Of a stretch of 51,544 nt of DNA, positions 45,203 through 51,544 are shown one piece after another (positions within the stretch are counted from its first letter, which is position 1; each line of letters opens with the position of its first letter). The stretch lies in the NCBI GenBank assembly GCA_015056975.1, contig SVFG01000008.1, forward strand, positions 1-51,544. The letters run 5' to 3'. Source of the stretch: Lachnospiraceae bacterium (lineage in GTDB: Bacteria > Bacillota > Clostridia > Lachnospirales > Lachnospiraceae). A program made the translations under genes and the position numbers. Below the pieces are notes generated by a model. That model searched no databases, was not told the DNA's origin, and was given only the letters and a program-made list of their open reading frames with translations.

Positions 45203-46693
45203 ATGGGAAAGATAAATGTTGATTTGTCAGTTACTAAGAATGCAGAAGCGAGCAGAAATAAGACGGCGTTAACAGGTGTAGGTATCATGGATATTGTACT
45301 GTGTTTAGCTTATTCCCTTGAGGTTGTAAAGGGTGTAATGGATATAGTATCTTATGCCGTCATGGTGGTTTTGTGTATAGCACCTTGTGTAATTGCCGTA
45401 TTTATTTTCTTGAAGAAACAGGAAGCAAAGCTTATTCGCTATATTCTGGCGATTGGATTTCTGATATTCTATACATATATTATGATGAATACTACATCGG
45501 ATTTGTCCTTCTGTTATGTATTGGTTATTTTCAGTGTTTTTATTGTGTATGTTGATTTTAAGGTTTCCGTGATATTGGGTGCCGGTGCGTTTGCGGTTAA
45601 TATTGCGCTGTTAATTAAGCGAATCACTACTACAGGACTTTCTCCGAAACAGCTGACTAATATGGAGATTATGCTGGCATGTATCGCATTAACCTGTATT
45701 TTTGCAGTATTAGCAATCAATAAGGTTATGAAAATAGGTCAGGCCAACATTGACAAAGCAGATAAGGAAAGAGAGAGATCTGAGAAGCTGTTGCAGACCA
45801 CGCTTGATGTTGCCACCAATATTACCTCCGGTATTGAGGAGGCAGCGGGTGAAACCGAATCCCTGAATAAGGCAATTGATGTTACCCAGCGTTCCATGGA
45901 GGATTTGACAAACGGTACCAATGATACGGTACAGGCTATCATGGAGCAGCAGGAAAGCACCAATGAGATTGCAAATTATATTGAAAATGTAAAGACAGCG
46001 ACCGGTCAGATTGTAGATGAGCTTGCAAATGCAGAAGAGAATCTGGATGCAGGTCATGCCATGATGAACGATTTGACCAAACAGGTAAAGGTTTCTGAAG
46101 ATGCCAGTGAAGTGGCAGCGAAGGAAATGGAAGGTCTGAAAGCTAATGCGGACCAGATGCAGATTATCGTAGGACTTATCAGTAATGTTGCCAACCAGAC
46201 AGCACTTTTGTCATTGAATGCAAGTATTGAGGCTGCAAGAGCTGGTGAAGCCGGACGTGGTTTTGCGGTAGTTGCAAGCGAAATTTCCAACCTGGCAGCA
46301 CAGACCAACAGTGCAACCGGTGAGATTAATAAGTTGATTGAAGATATCACCAATTCCATCACAGAGGTTACTAAGGCTATGGAAGCAATGCTGGCGAGCA
46401 ACAGACAGCAGAATGAGTATGTGGGACATACCGCAGAAAACTTCGATAAGATCCAGGCAAGCACGAAGGTGATTTTTGAACAGGCAGATGGCTTGAAGCA
46501 GACAGTGGATGCGGTTGCTGTTGCAAATACCAGAGTGGTTGAGAATATTGACAACGTTTCTGCTGTTACCGAAGAGGTTACGGCAAGTGCAAACGAGACA
46601 TTGTTTAACTGCAACCGCAACTTGGAGAGTGTGGAGCACTTGATGAACATCATGGAACGCCTTGATGTGGAAGTTAAGAAGTTGCAGCAGTAA
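45203..46693 (+). CDS. Methyl-accepting chemotaxis-like protein with multipass membrane region and no external sensor
   Basis: A 496-residue protein with AGAGGAGGA before its start. The N-terminal ~180 residues form about six membrane helices with short loops and no large extracytoplasmic domain. A coiled coil from about 185 leads into an MCP signalling domain (about 200-496) with hairpin tip [20 protein letters not shown]. No HAMP domain is seen. The architecture suggests sensing of a membrane-embedded or cytoplasmic cue. The N-terminal family is not recognised. Confidence 0.88.
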   Translation: MGKINVDLSVTKNAEASRNKTALTGVGIMDIVLCLAYSLEVVKGVMDIVSYAVMVVLCIAPCVIAVFIFLKKQEAKLIRYILAIGFLIFYTYIMMNTTSDLSFCYVLVIFSVFIVYVDFKVSVILGAGAFAVNIALLIKRITTTGLSPKQLTNMEIMLACIALTCIFAVLAINKVMKIGQANIDKADKERERSEKLLQTTLDVATNITSGIEEAAGETESLNKAIDVTQRSMEDLTNGTNDTVQAIMEQQESTNEIANYIENVKTATGQIVDELANAEENLDAGHAMMNDLTKQVKVSEDASEVAAKEMEGLKANADQMQIIVGLISNVANQTALLSLNASIEAARAGEAGRGFAVVASEISNLAAQTNSATGEINKLIEDITNSITEVTKAMEAMLASNRQQNEYVGHTAENFDKIQASTKVIFEQADGLKQTVDAVAVANTRVVENIDNVSAVTEEVTASANETLFNCNRNLESVEHLMNIMERLDVEVKKLQQ

Positions 46694-46706
46694 TATAGAA
46701 TGAAGC

Positions 46707-46740
46707 AGGCCTGCAGGACGAAAGTTCTGTGGGCCTTTTG
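46707..46740 (+). terminator. Intrinsic terminator after the second MCP
   Basis: A 13-bp stem with three G-T pairs closed by a GAAA tetraloop (46707-46719 with 46724-46736), followed by TTTTG. The T tract is shared with the left arm of repeat copy B. Confidence 0.85.
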
Positions 46741-46941
46741 TGTGGGCGGAGGAGCAGGGAGGGGCGACGGACACCATAATACAAGCAGCGCATTCTGAGC
46801 ACGCCGGTCCTTAGCGAGGTAATTGCATTGTAAGATGCAATTAAGCGAGCTTAGTACCGTTGCGATGCGAAGCATAGCGGAAGCGTGCCTGCGGCTATTA
46901 TGGTGTCCGTCGCCCCTCCCTGCTCCTCCGCCCACACAAAA
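46736..46941 (+). repeat. Structured dispersed repeat, copy B
   Basis: The arms 46736-46781 and 46896-46941 are a perfect 46-bp inverted repeat. The core is 46782-46895. It has a TAATTGCATT-GTAA-GATGCAATTA hairpin, which differs from copy A at two positions but still pairs through a G-T wobble. It sits between the convergent MCP and purC genes. Its left arm begins in the T tract of the MCP terminator and its right arm in the T tract of the purC terminator. Confidence 0.92.
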
Positions 46942-46942
46942 A

Positions 46943-46967
46943 GGCTGCCGCAATTACTGCGGCAGCC
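46943..46967 (-). terminator. Intrinsic terminator of purC
   Basis: GGCTGCCGCA pairs perfectly with TGCGGCAGCC around a 5-base loop. On the - strand it is followed by TTTTTGTG, which is the end of the right arm of repeat copy B. Confidence 0.9.
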
Positions 46968-46983
46968 CTGTATTTCTTCAATA

Positions 46984-47667
46984 TTATCTGTTCAGGATTA
47001 ACTTGGTCAGTTCTACGGGATCAACAATCTTGCCATCCTTGTAAACACGCATGTTTCCGGAAGCGATTTCGTCAATCAGGATAACTTCGTCATTGTTATA
47101 ACCAAACTCAAACTTGATATCCCACAAATCAAGACCGATAGACTTCAAATCGTCTGCAACAATCTTGGTAATCTTTAAGGTCTGCTCCTTCATGCTTTCA
47201 AACATAGCAGGTGTCATAATGCCCAGTGCTGCAAGACCTTCGCCTGTAACAAGAGGATCGCCGAGAGCGTCATTTTTGAAGGTACACTCTACATAGCCAC
47301 CATCCAAAACAGTACCGTCTGCAATGTACTCGCCGTATCTGCGGATAAAGCTTCCTGTAGCAACCAGACGACAAATTACTTCCAAACCATGACCGAATAC
47401 GGTAGCAGGAAGAACTTCCATGGTAGCGTTGTCAATGTCAGCACCTACATAGTGAGTCTTAATACCTGCATCCTTTAACAATTCAAAATAGTGAATGGAG
47501 GTCTCAAGGTTTGCCTTGCCGATACCTTCGATAGTAAGTCCTACGCTGTTCTCGCCGGGATCGAATACACCGTCCTTGCCGGTACAGTCATCCTTAAACT
47601 TCAGCATAACATTTCCATTGTCAAGTTCATATACGTCTTTGGTTTTTCCTTCATAAATTTTTTTCAT
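46984..47667 (-). CDS. purC: Phosphoribosylaminoimidazole-succinocarboxamide (SAICAR) synthetase
   Basis: A 227-residue protein, the usual length for PurC. It joins CAIR and aspartate with ATP in purine synthesis. It opens with [13 protein letters not shown] and contains [29 protein letters not shown] (substrate loop), DIKFEFGYN and the metal-binding [12 protein letters not shown] at the C-terminus. GGGAG precedes the ATG. It is divergent from guaA, also a purine gene. Upstream on the - strand, TTGCAT-16-TAAAGT is a weak promoter candidate. It converges on the second MCP gene with repeat copy B between. Confidence 0.97.
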   Translation of the reverse strand: MKKIYEGKTKDVYELDNGNVMLKFKDDCTGKDGVFDPGENSVGLTIEGIGKANLETSIHYFELLKDAGIKTHYVGADIDNATMEVLPATVFGHGLEVICRLVATGSFIRRYGEYIADGTVLDGGYVECTFKNDALGDPLVTGEGLAALGIMTPAMFESMKEQTLKITKIVADDLKSIGLDLWDIKFEFGYNNDEVILIDEIASGNMRVYKDGKIVDPVELTKLILNR

Positions 47668-47828
47668 TTTTAAATCTCCCTTGTGAATAGATTTATATCA
47701 TAAACTGACAATAACACTTTAGCACAGATTTGAAAATATGCAAATAAAAAATTTATTTTTTTATACATTTTATTTTGAAAAACAGCAAAATTACCAAAAA
47801 AAACGTCAAAAAAAGCCAATAAGTTTAG

Positions 47829-47857
47829 TTGTCAAATGAAAAAGATTACGTTATAAT
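47829..47857 (+). promoter_or_regulatory. Sigma-A promoter of guaA
   Basis: TTGTCA at 47829-47834, a 17-base spacer and TATAAT at 47852-47857. A short stem CCATCTG-AAAA-CAGGTGG (47869-47886) lies in the leader; it is too small for a purine riboswitch and no riboswitch core was recognised. Confidence 0.88.
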
Positions 47858-47933
47858 GTATCAGTACCATCTGAAAACAGGTGGTTATTGTAAGTAGTTA
47901 GCTGTTATTCATTATTATATGAGGAGAAAAACT

Positions 47934-49226
47934 ATGAAACAGGACATGATTGTTATTCTTGACCTTGGTAGCACAGAAAATACCGTAATCGCCCGTCAGA
48001 TTCGTGACATGGGTGTATACAGTGAGATTCATCCCCACGACATTACTTTAGACGAGCTTAATAAGCTTGAGAACGTTAAGGGTATTGTGTTAAATGGTGG
48101 TGAGAACAGAGTAGTAGACGGAGCAGCTGTAGAAGTAGCTGATGAGCTTTATGGTTGCGGAATTCCTATGATTTCTGTTGATTATCCTACCTCTAAATGC
48201 GCGAAGAAGTATGATACACTTCCTTCCGATGCAGAGTTAAAGGCATTTATCTTCGATGAGTGTAAAGCAGAAGCCAACTGGAATATGAAGAATTTCATTG
48301 AGGATCAGGTTGAATTGGTACGTCGCCAGGTTGGTGACAAGAAGGTTCTGTTGGCGTTGTCCGGCGGTGTGGATTCTTCCGTTGTGGCAGCATTGTTGTT
48401 AAAGGCAATCGGTGACCAGCTTACATGTGTACATGTAAATCATGGTCTGATGCGTAAAAATGAGTCTGAGAACGTAGTAGAGGTATTCAAGAACCAGCTG
48501 AATGCTAACTTGATTTATGTGGATGCAACAGACAGATTCCTTGATAAACTGGCAGGTGTGGCAGACCCTGAGCAGAAGAGAAAGATTATCGGCGGTGAAT
48601 TTATCCGCGTATTTGAAGAGGAAGCAAGAAAGCTTGATGGTATCGAATTTTTGGGACAGGGTACCATTTATCCCGACATCATTGAATCCGGTACCAAGAC
48701 CGCTAAAGCAGTTAAGTCCCATCACAATGTAGGCGGACTTCCTGAGGACTTACAGTTTGCATTGGTTGAGCCCCTTGCACAGCTGTTTAAGGACGAGGTT
48801 CGTGCCTGCGGCGTAGAGCTTGGCTTACCTGCTGAGATGGTATATCGTCAGCCCTTCCCCGGTCCCGGACTTGGTGTTCGTTGCCTTGGTGCCATCACCA
48901 GAGAGCGTCTGGGTGCTCTTAGAGAAGCTGATGCAATCCTTCGTGAGGAGTTTGCGAAGGCAGGCCTTGACAAGAAGGTATGGCAGTACTTCACCGTAAT
49001 CCCTGATTTCAAGGCAGTTGGCGTACGCGACAATGCAAGAAGCATGGGTTACATGTGTGTCATCCGTGCCGTAAACACAATCGACGCCATGACCGCAACC
49101 ATAGAGCGAATCGATTACGATATTTTGGAGAAGATTGCTGATAGAATTACAGCTGAAGTTACCAGCATCAACAGAGTAGTGTATGAAATTACTAAGAAGC
49201 CTGTGGCTACGATAGAGTATGAATAA
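47934..49226 (+). CDS. guaA: GMP synthetase with a truncated, triad-less glutaminase domain
   Basis: The start at 47934 (430 residues) is chosen because AGGAG lies 7 bases before it; the ATG at 47919 contains that site. Typical GuaA has about 510-525 residues. Here the C-terminal synthetase half is intact: PP-loop LALSGGVDSSV near 144, GDQLTCVHVNHGLMRK, ESGTKTAKAVKSHHNVGG, RQPFPGPGLG and IRAVNTIDAMTA. The N-terminal class I amidotransferase starts normally (VILDLGSTENTVIARQIR, KGIVLNGGEN) but where GICYGMQ should carry the catalytic Cys it reads GIPMISVDYP and jumps to a stretch (FIFDECKAEANWNMKNFIE) aligning with the linker. About 85 residues with Cys, His and Glu are absent, in one open frame. 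It should depend on free ammonia or a partner. Confidence 0.93.
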   Translation: MKQDMIVILDLGSTENTVIARQIRDMGVYSEIHPHDITLDELNKLENVKGIVLNGGENRVVDGAAVEVADELYGCGIPMISVDYPTSKCAKKYDTLPSDAELKAFIFDECKAEANWNMKNFIEDQVELVRRQVGDKKVLLALSGGVDSSVVAALLLKAIGDQLTCVHVNHGLMRKNESENVVEVFKNQLNANLIYVDATDRFLDKLAGVADPEQKRKIIGGEFIRVFEEEARKLDGIEFLGQGTIYPDIIESGTKTAKAVKSHHNVGGLPEDLQFALVEPLAQLFKDEVRACGVELGLPAEMVYRQPFPGPGLGVRCLGAITRERLGALREADAILREEFAKAGLDKKVWQYFTVIPDFKAVGVRDNARSMGYMCVIRAVNTIDAMTATIERIDYDILEKIADRITAEVTSINRVVYEITKKPVATIEYE

Positions 49227-49283
49227 TTGCAAGAAATCGAAAACATCAGTATTTATGCGGGTTTGAGACATCTTGTAAAATGG

Positions 49284-49304
49284 TTTGATAACAATTTGAT
49301 AACA
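49284..49304 (+). other. Tandem TTTGATAACA repeat, possible integrase arm or attachment region
   Basis: TTTGATAACA occurs at 49284-49293 and 49295-49304, an 11-base period, 58 bases after guaA. The 3' end of guaA is a known integration site for mobile elements, and an integrase follows. The exact att core cannot be set without the other end of the element. The 49227-49538 gap holds this, a terminator and no gene I accept. Confidence 0.35.
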
Positions 49305-49361
49305 CTTTGCTAAACGCATTTGTTTAAGGTTAGCGAGTGGTTTTGAAGTTAAGTCCAATAG

Positions 49362-49402
49362 AAAAGGTCTTACTGAACTATGTTTCAGTAGGACCTTTTT
49401 TT
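49362..49402 (+). terminator. Intrinsic terminator downstream of guaA
   Basis: AAAAGGTCTTACTGAA pairs with TTCAGTAGGACCTTTT (one mismatch) and is followed by TTTTTC. It lies about 140 bases after the guaA stop and may belong to the inserted element. Confidence 0.85.
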
Positions 49403-49538
49403 CGTGCCTTGAAAGATTTTTAGCTGTAAATTTTACAAAAGTCTATTCCCATTGTACAAAAAGTACAATATTTGGGTAACGACACAGCCTGTCGCTTTCC
49501 GTAGAATATTACTTGAAAGAAGAGCAACCGGATTTGCA

Positions 49539-50021
49539 TTAGTGGTCGGTATCAACAGAAGCGGTAATACCGGAGGAATCCTTCATGGAGTAGTGGTAAC
49601 GCCATTCGTCATATTCTTCCTTAGAAATTTGACCTTCACGAAGTTTGCTTGCCTGTTCATGCCAAGCAGTGAAGTTGTCAAAAAGCTGAGGATAGGATGG
49701 GTTATCGAATTTCTTTAGGCTAAGACAGATTTCTCCATCAATATTTGTAATCTTGAAGCCATAAATATCTTCTAATGCAAAAAGAGTGTGCATCAGCCCA
49801 TCATAGCTATCTATGTTAGGTACTGATAACGCGAGGGGTGACACCCCCAGCGTCTCTGCCAGTAAAGCAAGGTAATTATCCTTAGGGGAACGGGTGCCGG
49901 ATTCGTATTGGGCAATGCGTACATCTGCTGATTTCTCATCGAAGCCAAGACGAGCACCAAGATATTTCTGTGTCATACCACGCAGGGTACGGAAAAAATG
50001 TATTCTTTCACCAATAGCCAT
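49539..50021 (-). CDS. XRE-family repressor of the integrative element
   Basis: The start at 50021 (160 residues) is chosen over 50096 because AGGAG lies about 10 bases before it and it begins with the helix-turn-helix domain. The HTH covers about 3-60 (GERIHFFRTLRGMTQKYLGARLGF, then RIAQYESGTRSPKDNYLALLAETLGVS). A C-terminal ~95-residue part has no known motif. It is transcribed away from the excisionase and integrase, with shared operators between. It is probably autoregulated and represses excision. Confidence 0.88.
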   Translation of the reverse strand: MAIGERIHFFRTLRGMTQKYLGARLGFDEKSADVRIAQYESGTRSPKDNYLALLAETLGVSPLALSVPNIDSYDGLMHTLFALEDIYGFKITNIDGEICLSLKKFDNPSYPQLFDNFTAWHEQASKLREGQISKEEYDEWRYHYSMKDSSGITASVDTDH

Positions 50022-50067
50022 AGTAAAACGCTCCTTTTTGAGTGAAATTGGTATGTTTCTAATAGAA

Positions 50068-50096
50068 ACTATAACAAATATGTTTAGATAATGCAA
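50068..50096 (-). promoter_or_regulatory. Promoter of the XRE repressor with internal operator
   Basis: On the - strand TTGCAT (complement of 50091-50096), a 17-base spacer and TATAGT (complement of 50068-50073). A TAACA-AATA-TGTTTA palindrome at 50072-50086 lies inside the spacer. Confidence 0.75.
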
Positions 50097-50102
50097 GAGA
50101 AA

Positions 50103-50196
50103 CTAAACAAAAAAGTTAAATATTTTTGGCAAGGCTATTGACTTAAACAAAAAAGTATAGTATTTTGAGAAAGGAGAAGTTAAACAAAAATGTTTA
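50103..50196. promoter_or_regulatory. Operator cluster of TAAACA-type repeats
   Basis: CTAAACAAAAAAGTTA at 50103-50118, TTAAACAAAAAAGTAT at 50143-50158 (between -35 and -10) and the perfect palindrome TAAACA-AAAA-TGTTTA at 50181-50196, with a fourth related site at 50072-50086. They are placed to let one repressor act on both divergent promoters. Confidence 0.7.
50138..50166 (+). promoter_or_regulatory. Promoter of the excisionase-integrase operon
   Basis: TTGACT at 50138-50143, a 17-base spacer and TATTTT at 50161-50166. An operator repeat fills the spacer. Confidence 0.75.
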
Positions 50197-50221
50197 GTAC
50201 GATAGAAGGGAGGAAAAGCTA

Positions 50222-50425
50222 ATGAGTACAATGTTTATTGGAGTAACCGAAGCTGCGGAGATTCTTGGAACCTCAGAATCCTATGCATACAAGCTGATTC
50301 AGAAGATGAATAAGCAGATGCGTGAGGAAGGTTATAAGGGACCGATTATCCGTGGCAGAGTGGATAGAACTTATTTCTATCAGCAGTTTTATGGTACCAG
50401 AGATTACGAAAGGAGAGATGTGTAA
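50222..50425 (+). CDS. Excisionase-like small winged-HTH protein
   Basis: A 67-residue protein with GGGAGG before the ATG. The first 35 residues form a helix-turn-helix of the MerR/excisionase type (IGVTEAAEILGTSESYAYKLI). A basic segment and an aromatic C-terminus (GRVDRTYFYQQFYG) fit a DNA-binding wing. Its stop overlaps the integrase start (TAATG), so the two are coupled. Xis proteins bend DNA and direct the integrase to excision. Confidence 0.85.
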   Translation: MSTMFIGVTEAAEILGTSESYAYKLIQKMNKQMREEGYKGPIIRGRVDRTYFYQQFYGTRDYERRDV

Positions 50426-51504
50426 TGCCGATTTACAAGGACAAGAAAAATGGCACATGGTATGCGATGGTTCGGTATAAGGACTGGACCGGAGCTAACA
50501 AGCAGAAGTGTCAAAGAGGATTTGAAACAAAGCGAGAGGCGCAGGAATGGGAGTATCAGTTCAAGCTCCAAAGGAAAGCAGATATTGATATGACACTTGC
50601 CTCATTCTGCGAGTTGTATGAAATGGATGTAAAGCCAAAGTTGAAGCTAAGTACTTGGCTTACGAAGGAATCTATTATCAAACACAAGATTCTTCCCTAT
50701 CTGGGGAAACGAAAGATTGCGGAGATTACTGCAAAGGATGTGGTTGACTGGCAAAATAAGATGCGTGAGTTGGAGACAAGCTGTGGGAAACCAATGTCTC
50801 CCACCTATCTAAAGACTATACACGCCCAATTAAGCTCCATATTTAATCACGCTATCCGTTATTATGACCTAAGCCAGAATCCGGCGAAAAAAGCCGGAAC
50901 GATGGGTGAGGAAGAAGGAAAAGAAATGCTCTTTTGGACCAAGGAAGAGTATCTGAGATTTGCTGAGGAGATGATGGATAAACCGCTTTCCTACTACGCA
51001 TTTGAGATGTTGTATTGGTGTGGAATTCGTGAGGGAGAGTTGCTTGCGCTGACACCGGAAGACTTTGATTTTAAGGCTATGACCGTTCGCATTAACAAAT
51101 CCTATCAGCGATTGAATGGGAAGGATGTAATTACAACTCCCAAAACCAAGAAGAGTAACCGAATTGTAAAGATGCCGGAGTTTCTGGCAGAGGAAATGCA
51201 GGAGTGTATGAAGATGTATTATAGCCTAATGCCAAAGGACCGAATCTTTCCGGTAACGAAGCATTATCTGAAGCATGAGATGGTGAGAGGATGCAAAGCA
51301 TCCGGCGTGAAGCAGATAAGGATTCACGATTTGAGACATTCCCACGTATCACTTCTCATTGATATGGGATTTACGGCACTAGCCATTGCAGACCGCGTGG
51401 GGCATGAATGTGAAAAGATTACATACCGGTACGCACATTTATTCCCGTCGAAGCAAGACGAGATGGTACAGAGATTAGATTTGGAACGCAGGGAGGAAAA
51501 GTAA
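50425..51504 (+). CDS. Tyrosine recombinase (integrase), Tn916-like
   Basis: A 359-residue protein of the usual size for ICE/phage integrases. An N-terminal arm-binding AP2-like part (about 1-50: DKKNGTWYAMVRYKDWTGAN) precedes the core-binding SAM-like domain (about 55-160). The catalytic domain (about 165-350) has Arg202 in CGIREGE, Lys242 near PKTKKSNR, the HxxR pair His301/Arg304 in HDLRHSH, His327 in VGHE and nucleophile Tyr336 in YRYAHLFP. All catalytic residues are present, so it should be active. A probable mobilization gene follows at once. Confidence 0.95.
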   Translation: MPIYKDKKNGTWYAMVRYKDWTGANKQKCQRGFETKREAQEWEYQFKLQRKADIDMTLASFCELYEMDVKPKLKLSTWLTKESIIKHKILPYLGKRKIAEITAKDVVDWQNKMRELETSCGKPMSPTYLKTIHAQLSSIFNHAIRYYDLSQNPAKKAGTMGEEEGKEMLFWTKEEYLRFAEEMMDKPLSYYAFEMLYWCGIREGELLALTPEDFDFKAMTVRINKSYQRLNGKDVITTPKTKKSNRIVKMPEFLAEEMQECMKMYYSLMPKDRIFPVTKHYLKHEMVRGCKASGVKQIRIHDLRHSHVSLLIDMGFTALAIADRVGHECEKITYRYAHLFPSKQDEMVQRLDLERREEK

Positions 51505-51505
51505 T

Positions 51506-51544
51506 ATGTCAGCAAAAAGTATGGATAAGTACAATCGTTGGAGA
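51506..51544 (+). CDS. Start of a probable mobilization accessory gene (partial)
   Basis: An ATG with GGGAGG ahead starts 1 base after the integrase stop and runs off the window after 13 codons (MSAKSMDKYNRWR). This N-terminus resembles small MobC-like relaxosome proteins that follow integrase genes in Firmicute elements. Thirteen residues cannot prove this. Confidence 0.4.
   Translation, partial: MSAKSMDKYNRWR

Noticed and set aside
46054..46953. 299-codon - strand open frame through the MCP and repeat copy B
   Set aside because: It is the reverse of a firm MCP gene and of a non-coding palindrome; no protein motif.
47867..47933. Purine riboswitch in the guaA leader
   Set aside because: Only a 7-bp hairpin is present; the three-way junction core of purine riboswitches is not seen.
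47934..49226. Frameshift or pseudogene explanation for the short guaA
   Set aside because: The frame is uninterrupted, both flanks are conserved and the synthetase half is intact, with a perfect promoter and ribosome-binding site.
49452..49718. 88-codon + strand open frame opposite the XRE repressor
   Set aside because: It mostly overlaps the antisense of a well-supported repressor gene and has no ribosome-binding site.

Overview
The window looks like the chromosome of a Lachnospiraceae-type Firmicute (Clostridia). It has moderate GC, AGGAGG ribosome-binding sites, sigma-A promoters and intrinsic terminators. Its carbohydrate importers carry no ATPase of their own, and it encodes MCPs, a CD1871A-family small protein and Tn916-like integrase machinery. 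The species cannot be told from the sequence. No rRNA, tRNA or CRISPR array was seen. Almost everything is on the + strand; purC and a phage-type repressor are on the - strand.

Layout. 1-7840: end of an exopolysaccharide sugar-phosphate transferase, an LCP cell-wall ligase, a family 2 glycosyltransferase, an HtrA protease, a ClpX-type unfoldase, an SGNH hydrolase and a membrane protein. 8027-15654: a MacB-like efflux operon with two lipoprotein adaptors (one a double adaptor), one FtsX-type permease and two ATPases, the second with a C-terminal AbrB-like domain. 16059-21160: two ABC half-exporters with PH-like and zinc-ribbon N-terminal extensions flanking a DUF1854 protein. 21567-34733: a 13-kb carbohydrate acquisition locus with two permease pairs, two binding proteins (one a 975-residue surface protein with two carbohydrate-binding-like modules), an NHL/TPR membrane protein, a Yip1-like protein and a DUF5696-like glycosidase-like protein. 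An MCP follows.

37127-47667: a subtilisin-like protease, a PdaA-like deacetylase, a cytosolic diguanylate cyclase with a LacI-type sensor, glutamine synthetase, a TlpA/CD1871A/NapH-like redox trio, a second MCP, and purC. 47934-49226: a guaA whose glutaminase half has lost about 85 residues and its catalytic triad. 49284-51544: the start of an integrative element with a divergent repressor and excisionase/integrase, operator palindromes in both promoters, and the start of a probable mobilization gene.

Most striking non-coding feature: four copies of a dispersed structured repeat (15702-15916, 36584-36816, 43256-43505, 46736-46941). Each lies just behind the intrinsic terminator of a + strand gene. 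The ~114-base core is conserved (3 differences between two copies), but it sits between long inverted arms that differ at each locus and still pair with each other, perfectly over 46 bp in one copy. Internal hairpins show compensatory and wobble changes, which points to a structure selected as RNA or as a DNA cruciform. I do not recognise the family. A different ~180-base palindrome lies upstream of the subtilase.
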